Positions 6,155-10,560 of a stretch of 10,560 nt of DNA are shown piece after piece. The stretch lies in NCBI GenBank assembly GCA_964555565.1, contig CAZKTF010000121.1, forward strand, positions 1-10,560, in the 5' to 3' direction. Made by a program: the position numbers and the translations under genes. A model generated the notes under the pieces. It had not been told where the DNA came from and ran no database searches. It saw nothing but the letters and a program-made list of their open reading frames with translations. The DNA comes from CAZKTF01 sp964555565 (GTDB taxonomy: Bacteria; Planctomycetota; JAJSAM01; JAKLKS01). Each line of letters opens with the position of its first letter. The first letter of the stretch is position 1.

Positions 6155-8767
6155 CTAGAACCGCACCTCCAGCGCCAGCTCGGCGATCGACGCCCGGTAG
6201 TCCCGGAGCGTCGCGTCCCGCTCGTCGTAGGTGCGGCGGCGGACCTCGGCGCGGACGGCGTAGCGCGCGCCGAGCTCCCAGCGCAGCCCCGCCCGGAACT
6301 CGTGGGAGTCGAGCGGGAGGTCGCCGCGGTCCCGGAGGTACCAGCCCCCGAGCGTGGCCCGCACCTTCGGGGAGACGGGGACGCCGAGCGTCAGGTCGAG
6401 GGAGTGGGCCCGCACGAGCGACTCGGCCTTCCCGGGCGCCGGGGCCACCCCGACGAAAGCGAGGGTGTCGTTGCGGAGGGCGAGCCGCCGGAACCGGAAC
6501 CCGAGGTCCGCCGTGAACTCCTCCGGCTTCCCGGCGCCGACCGACGCGGAGACCTCGTTCCCGTGGGACCCGAGCCCGGTCTCGTCCCCCCTGAGGATCG
6601 TGCGGCGCACCTCGACGCTCCCGCGGATCCCGTCGGAGTCGGCGTAGCGGGAGCGGAAGGTCCAGGCCGCGCGCTCCTTTGCGGTGAGGGGGGTGAAGGC
6701 CCCGCCGGCCCGGGCGGTGCGCGCCTCGGCCGAGACCGTGAGGGGCGGCACGGGCCGGGCCTCCAGCGCCGCCAGCAGCCCCGTGGACCGCACCCGCTCC
6801 TCCGGGCCCTCCCCGCGCACGAGGAGTTCCTGCCCCCATCTCTCCGCGCCGGCGCGGGCCTTGAACCCCGACGCCGCGGCCCAGCGGAGCCCCGCGAACT
6901 CCTCGATCACGGACTGGCGCACCCGCGCGTCCTGCGCGTCGGTCGTCGTGACGGGGCCGCCGCCCGCGTCCACCGTCGTGGACACGGTGCCGCTCCCGTC
7001 CTCGGCCAGCGCCCGCCGCTCGAAGGAGGCCTCCGCCGCGAGCCGGTCGCCGAGCGCGAGGGAAGCCTCCAGCGCGGCGGTGTCCACCGTGCGGCCGCGG
7101 CCGCCCGTGGCGCGCGTGGTGCGCGTGAAGGGGATGGAGCCGAGGAGCCCGACCCGTTCCTCCCGGAGGTCCACCCGGCGCTCCAGGTCCGCGCGGGAGA
7201 CCCTCCCCTCGAGGTCGAGGTCGCCATGGAGGAGGCCGAGCCCCGCCGTCGCCGAGGTCACGGGGCCCCGGAGGGTCGAGTCGTCGTCCCAGTCCAGCCG
7301 GTCCGGCGCGCCCGGGCCCCCCGCGCCCGCGGGGCGGCTCCGCCCGTCGGTCCCGCGCTCCGAGAGGAAGGCCTGCCGGACGGAGAGGCGCCAGGGGTCC
7401 TTCGCGAGGTCCACCGACGCCCAGGCCTCGTCGGAGCGGAGGTCCCGGTCGCCGATCACGGGGAGGACCGTGCCCGCGTCGAGGAGCGTCCCCCGGACTT
7501 CCGCCTCGGTCTCAAGCGCGTCGAACCCGAAGCCCAGGCGCGCCAGCGAGGAGAGCCGGACCCCGCCCTCCCCGCTCAGCCGCCCGCGGTCGGTCTCGCC
7601 CGGGTGGAGGCCCTGCCCGCCGACGAAGGGGAAGCGGTCCCGCGTGGCGCGGACCCGGGCCTGCCAGGAGTCGCCGGCGCGGGCGCGCAGCAGCGCCTCC
7701 TCGTGGGCGTCGCCGAGGCCCGTGAGCCGCGCCTCGAACTTCGCCGCCCGGCCGTCGTCCCGGTCGATCCCCCCCTCGAGCTCGAGACGGAAGAGGCGGG
7801 GGCCACCCCGGGCGGGGATGTCGTCGTCGAAGCGGCCCTCGTCGCCCCCGACGAAGCGGGCGCCGCCCTCGGCGAGCCCGCGGAACCATGGCTTCCGCGG
7901 CAAGGCGACCGCGGGCTTCCCGCCGGGGCCCGTCTCCGCCCCGGGCTTCGCCGCGCCGGGGACCGGCGCGCCTGGCCGGACCGGCATCGGGCCGCCGTGG
8001 AGGACGTGGCAGTCGCCGCACCGCGCCGCGCCCTTCTTCTCGTCGAAGTGCTTCGGCGCGGCCATGTCCCGGTGGCAGGTGAGGCAGAGGGACCGCTCCT
8101 TCGCGGCCTCCAGGCGCGCGGGGGAGGTGATCGTCTTCGCGCCCCCGCGGGCGGCCACGTGGGCGGGGCCGCCGTCGTGGCAGGAGGCGCAGTTCTTCTC
8201 CTCCTCGACCAGCGCGCGGTGCGAGAACCCGCCGGCGTAGGGGGCCCCGTTGTGGCAGACGAGGCAGGTCGCCGCGGCCGGGTCGCCCGCGGCGGGGGCC
8301 GCCGCGGCCGGCCTCGGGACCCTGTCGGCGTGGACCGTGTGGCAGGAGGCGCAGGAGAGCCGCCGGCGCGCCCAGGGGCCCGCGCTCCAGCCCTTCACGT
8401 GCGGGGTCTCGTCCTCCCGGTGGCACTCCAGGCAGGCGGAGGCCGCCTCCGCGGGGTCCGCCTTGCGGAAGTAGAGCGTGCCGCCCCTGTTCCCCGTCGC
8501 CTCGAGGTGGGCCTTCCCGCCGCCGTGGCAGGACTCGCACGCCTCCCCGTCCTCGGCGAGCTTCCGGTGGGGGGTCCGCGGGAGTCCCTCGGCCTGCGGC
8601 CGGTGGCACTCCACGCACTTCGCGTCCCCGACCCGCTCCTCGTCGCCCGGGAGGGCCAGCGCCCGCCCCGCCCCCGGACCGGAGGCGATCCCGGCCGCCG
8701 CCGCGGCCGCGGCGAACCCGAGGAGGAGTCGCCCGCAGGCGCTACCGGAGGAGGTGACGGTCCGCAT
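6155..8767 (-). CDS. Octaheme cytochrome c fused to an outer-membrane beta-barrel (MtrA-MtrB-like fusion)
   Basis: Predicted single-chain electron conduit through the outer membrane. The 870-residue chain starts at the ATG 8767-8765. A Sec signal covers residues 1-38 (hydrophobic LLLGFAAAAAAAG, likely cleavage after RALA). CxxCH motifs at 51, 77, 112, 139, 168, 193, 228 and 250 give eight c hemes in two tetraheme modules. A Pro/Gly/Ala linker (about 255-295) leads to a domain of about 575 residues with no Cys motif, full of short alternating amphipathic strands and tight Gly/Asp turns; by eye there are roughly 26 strands. The last residue is Phe (ELALEVRF), the usual signature of an outer-membrane barrel substrate of the BAM machinery. 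A strand-rich barrel beside a DmsE/MtrA-like cytochrome matches the porin-cytochrome systems, where MtrA and MtrB are separate proteins. The start overlaps the upstream giant cytochrome gene by 26 bp. Fusion and heme count are seen; MtrB homology and function are inferred. No frameshift or internal signal peptide separates the halves. Confidence 0.88.
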   Translation of the reverse strand: MRTVTSSGSACGRLLLGFAAAAAAAGIASGPGAGRALALPGDEERVGDAKCVECHRPQAEGLPRTPHRKLAEDGEACESCHGGGKAHLEATGNRGGTLYFRKADPAEAASACLECHREDETPHVKGWSAGPWARRRLSCASCHTVHADRVPRPAAAAPAAGDPAAATCLVCHNGAPYAGGFSHRALVEEEKNCASCHDGGPAHVAARGGAKTITSPARLEAAKERSLCLTCHRDMAAPKHFDEKKGAARCGDCHVLHGGPMPVRPGAPVPGAAKPGAETGPGGKPAVALPRKPWFRGLAEGGARFVGGDEGRFDDDIPARGGPRLFRLELEGGIDRDDGRAAKFEARLTGLGDAHEEALLRARAGDSWQARVRATRDRFPFVGGQGLHPGETDRGRLSGEGGVRLSSLARLGFGFDALETEAEVRGTLLDAGTVLPVIGDRDLRSDEAWASVDLAKDPWRLSVRQAFLSERGTDGRSRPAGAGGPGAPDRLDWDDDSTLRGPVTSATAGLGLLHGDLDLEGRVSRADLERRVDLREERVGLLGSIPFTRTTRATGGRGRTVDTAALEASLALGDRLAAEASFERRALAEDGSGTVSTTVDAGGGPVTTTDAQDARVRQSVIEEFAGLRWAAASGFKARAGAERWGQELLVRGEGPEERVRSTGLLAALEARPVPPLTVSAEARTARAGGAFTPLTAKERAAWTFRSRYADSDGIRGSVEVRRTILRGDETGLGSHGNEVSASVGAGKPEEFTADLGFRFRRLALRNDTLAFVGVAPAPGKAESLVRAHSLDLTLGVPVSPKVRATLGGWYLRDRGDLPLDSHEFRAGLRWELGARYAVRAEVRRRTYDERDATLRDYRASIAELALEVRF
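8006..8617 (-). repeat. Two tandem tetraheme modules in the fusion protein
   Basis: First hemes of the two modules are 117 residues apart (C51 and C168). Offsets of hemes 2, 3 and 4 from heme 1 are 26, 61, 88 in the first copy and 25, 60, 82 in the second. Each copy has a CxSCHxGGxAH-type motif at heme 2 (CESCHGGGKAH, CASCHDGGPAH) and a CxxCHxxH motif at heme 4. The first copy carries HVKGWSAGPW before heme 4, nearly identical to HVAGWEKGPW in the upstream giant cytochrome. Confidence 0.75.
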
Positions 8768-10560
8768 CGGATCCGTGGACCTCCGTGTGGCACGACGCGC
8801 AGCGGGCGAAGGGGCTGCCCGGGGCGAGGTCGTGGGTTGCCGGGGGGACGTGGCAGGAGAGGCAGAGCTCCGCCTGCGCCGAGTGCCGCAGCAGCCGCGG
8901 GGAGGTGGAGCCGTGGGGCTCGTGGCAGGCCGTGCACCCGTCGGCGCGGCCCGCCTCGTGGGGGAACAGGCGCGGCGCGGCCTCCTGCCGGTGGCACTTC
9001 CCGCAGGTCTCCGTCGTGCGCCGCGCCGCCCGCACCGGCAGCGAGCCCCGGTGCATGTCGTGGCAGTCGCTGCACTTCATCGTCCCCTCGATCACGCGGT
9101 GGCGGTAGGGGAGGCGGAAGGCGGCCACCTCGTTCCCGTGGCAGGAGGCGCAGAGGGCCGGCTGCGGGGTCTTCGTCGGCTCCCCCGCGGGGGCGAAGGG
9201 GTCGTGGCAGGCGAGGCACCCGATCCCGGCGCGCCCGTGCCCGTGGCGGGCCCAGGCGGCCGTGGAGGACGTCCGCTCGTGGCAGGAGAGGCAGATCGCG
9301 TCGCGATCCCGCCCCTCCATCCGGGCCGGGTCGAGGACGAGCGCCCGGCTCCCCGAGGCGGCGTGGGCGCTCCCGGGGCCGTGGCACCCCTCGCACCCCT
9401 CGCGCCCCGGCGTGAGGAGCGGGGCATGGCGGGAGGAGGCGAGGCGCGGGTGGGGGTCGATGTGGCACTTCGCGCAGGACTCGCTCCCGGCGCGCTTCGC
9501 GCCCCGCTCCGCGTCCGCCAGGGACCGGAAGCCTCCGCCGGCCGGGACCTCCGCGTGGACCGCGTGGCAGGAGAGGCAGGTGCGCCCGCCTTCGGCCTGC
9601 CTCGATCCCTCGAAGGCCCGGGCGTGCTCCGGCCCGCGCGCCGCGTGGCACTCGAGGCAGAGCGCCGTGACGCCGGCCCGGTCGAGCCGCCGCGGACCGA
9701 CGATCACGCGGGCGCTCCCGCCCTCGGCGTGGAGCGAGGCGTCCCCGTGGCAGGCCTCGCAGGACTTCCCCTCCTTCGCCAGCGCTGCGGCGTGGGCGGA
9801 GCCGCGGAAAGTGCGGGGGGCGGCCTCGTGGCACCGCTCGCAGGCCTCGGCCCCGACGGGCACGGCCCCCGCGGCGGCGGCGTCGGCCGGCCGGCGGAAG
9901 GGGCCGAGGCCCCGGCCCTTCGGCGTCCCGGCCCGGGGCCGGTGGGCCTGGTGGCAGGTCGCGCAGGCCGGCTTCCGGTCGGCGTAGGCCGGGTGCTCCT
10001 TCTCGTGCCGGGCGGGCTCGCGGCGGTGGCAGAGGAGGCAGTCCGCGTCCGCGCGGAAGCCCGCAGCCTTCCCGCCGCCCGAGCGCACCGCCTTCACGTG
10101 CGCCTCGCCGGGCCCGTGGCAGGTCTCGCAGGAGTCGAGGAGGGGATCGGCGAGCACCTTCGCGTGGGGGGATGCGGCCGCCCTCTCGGAGGCCCCCGCG
10201 TGGCAGGCCCGGCAGGCCTGCGCCCCGACCTTGCCGTCCTTCGCGGGGAGGGCGAGCGGGACCTCGGCGGGGGCGTGGACCTGGTGGCAGTCGGTGCACC
10301 TCTTTCCGGCCGCACGCCAGGGACCCTTCTCCCAGCCCGCCACGTGCGCGGGGAACCCCGCATGGCAGCGGGCGCAGGCGGCCGCCACGCCGTCGGCGTC
10401 GAGCGTGGAGAACGCCACGACGGAGTCGCGGCTCTTGCTCTCGGCGTGGCCCGTCGCCGGTCCGTGGCACGCGGCGCATCCCTCCCCCTTCGCCGACCGG
10501 AGGAGGAGGGCGTGGCCGCCGGAGCGGAACGAGGCGTCGGACTCCGCGTGGCAGGCGACG
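8742..10560 (-). CDS. Giant DmsE/MtrA-like multiheme cytochrome, at least 22 hemes (5' end outside window)
   Basis: Predicted long periplasmic heme wire feeding the fused conduit downstream. The frame runs off the right edge without a signal peptide, so it is partial; 605 residues are visible. The GTG at 10418 is internal because heme motifs continue upstream of it. Counting from the edge, complete CxxCH motifs begin at 28, 62, 88, 116, 144, 174, 199, 240, 267, 301, 328, 362, 389, 423, 448, 470, 496, 519, 542, 566 and 587 (21), plus one whose first Cys codon is cut by the edge. Residues 1 to about 452 are four tandem tetraheme modules. From residue 362 to the end there are ten hemes with DmsE/MtrA-family hallmarks: CEGCHGPGSAH, CSDCHDMH, CTACHEPHGS followed by RLL, CLSCH, and a closing CxxCH-x-x-VHGS. 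The stop (TAG, 8742-8744) lies inside the fusion gene, so the two are translationally coupled. No membrane helix is visible in this part. The total heme number is unknown. Confidence 0.92.
   Translation of the reverse strand, partial: VACHAESDASFRSGGHALLLRSAKGEGCAACHGPATGHAESKSRDSVVAFSTLDADGVAAACARCHAGFPAHVAGWEKGPWRAAGKRCTDCHQVHAPAEVPLALPAKDGKVGAQACRACHAGASERAAASPHAKVLADPLLDSCETCHGPGEAHVKAVRSGGGKAAGFRADADCLLCHRREPARHEKEHPAYADRKPACATCHQAHRPRAGTPKGRGLGPFRRPADAAAAGAVPVGAEACERCHEAAPRTFRGSAHAAALAKEGKSCEACHGDASLHAEGGSARVIVGPRRLDRAGVTALCLECHAARGPEHARAFEGSRQAEGGRTCLSCHAVHAEVPAGGGFRSLADAERGAKRAGSESCAKCHIDPHPRLASSRHAPLLTPGREGCEGCHGPGSAHAASGSRALVLDPARMEGRDRDAICLSCHERTSSTAAWARHGHGRAGIGCLACHDPFAPAGEPTKTPQPALCASCHGNEVAAFRLPYRHRVIEGTMKCSDCHDMHRGSLPVRAARRTTETCGKCHRQEAAPRLFPHEAGRADGCTACHEPHGSTSPRLLRHSAQAELCLSCHVPPATHDLAPGSPFARCASCHTEVHGSDADRHLLR
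8745..9476 (-). other. C-terminal decaheme DmsE/MtrA-like domain of the giant cytochrome
   Basis: The last ten CxxCH motifs of the giant cytochrome match the size, heme number and motif order of stand-alone DmsE/MtrA decaheme cytochromes. The first four also count as the fourth tetraheme module; the last six form the characteristic end with PHGS and VHGS motifs. The tandem modules upstream are therefore an N-terminal extension of an otherwise recognisable decaheme unit. Identification is from motif pattern only. Confidence 0.65.
9204..10560 (-). repeat. Four tandem tetraheme modules (about 120 residues each)
   Basis: Module starts (first heme Cys) fall at the window edge, 10214, 9842 and 9476, giving steps of 116, 124 and 122 residues. 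Offsets of hemes 2, 3 and 4 from heme 1 are 28/62/88, 28/58/83, 27/61/88 and 27/61/86. Each copy has His-Ala or Pro-His-Ala about 13 to 17 residues after heme 1, CxxCHG(P/D) at heme 2, and CxxCH with nearby His at heme 4. The array may continue beyond the edge. The repeats are diverged at DNA level, so this is an old expansion. Confidence 0.8.

Noticed and set aside
8700..8767. Lipoprotein signal in the fusion protein (SSGSAC near residue 11)
   Set aside because: The Cys comes before the hydrophobic core, not after it, so it is not a lipobox. A standard Sec cleavage near residue 38 fits better.
6302..9415. A 1037-codon open frame on the + strand opposite the fusion and giant cytochrome genes
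   Set aside because: Low-complexity Arg/Gly/Pro/Glu composition, no domain signal, and fully antisense to two genes with clear heme and signal-peptide features.
8776..10560. Regularly spaced GTGGCA-type short repeats resembling an array
   Set aside because: They are the TGC-CAC codons of CxxCH motifs read on the opposite strand. The intervals are coding sequence, not spacers, so this is not CRISPR.
1..10560. tRNA, rRNA, insertion sequence or phage features
   Set aside because: No transposase, integrase, terminal inverted repeats or structured RNA gene was recognised. Coding sequence with uniform composition fills nearly the whole window.

Overview
The window is very GC-rich bacterial DNA (well above 70% by eye) and almost all of it codes for multiheme c-type cytochromes. 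I count 55 complete CxxCH heme-attachment motifs plus one cut by the right edge, spread over five proteins. Two more proteins carry two b hemes and a Rieske 2Fe-2S cluster. Sec and Tat export signals and an apparent outer-membrane beta-barrel indicate a Gram-negative (diderm) organism with respiratory, metal- or mineral-linked electron transfer. The composition and cytochrome load recall Anaeromyxobacter-like Myxococcota and some Planctomycetota or Acidobacteriota, but nothing here fixes the taxon.

Layout. On the + strand, 1-2448 is the 3' part of a 13-heme cytochrome whose start lies left of the window. It converges on a minus-strand block through a hairpin-rich spacer of about 100 bp. The minus-strand block, read right to left, starts with an incomplete giant cytochrome (10560-8742, at least 22 hemes). 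This overlaps by 26 bp a gene for an octaheme cytochrome fused to a C-terminal beta-barrel (8767-6155). A spacer of 143 bp follows, with a hairpin and a strong ribosome binding site. Then comes a tight four-gene cassette: tetraheme c554-like cytochrome (6011-5388), Rieske protein (5350-4856), b6-like cytochrome b with PEWY motif (4854-3796), and a nine-heme cytochrome with C-terminal membrane anchor (3799-2549).

How the genes may work together (inference). The Rieske/cytochrome b/nine-heme set looks like a quinol-oxidising bc complex in which a membrane-anchored multiheme protein replaces cytochrome c1 or f. The tetraheme c554-like protein could be its soluble periplasmic partner. The giant cytochrome ends in a ten-heme region resembling MtrA/DmsE. 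The fusion protein looks like a porin-cytochrome conduit (MtrA plus MtrB roles) in one polypeptide. Together they could carry electrons from the quinone pool across periplasm and outer membrane, or inward if the organism oxidises an extracellular donor.

The most notable points are the cytochrome-barrel fusion and a regular tetraheme module of about 120 residues that recurs four times in the giant cytochrome and twice in the fusion, with nearly constant heme spacing. The two genes appear to have been built from one duplicating unit.
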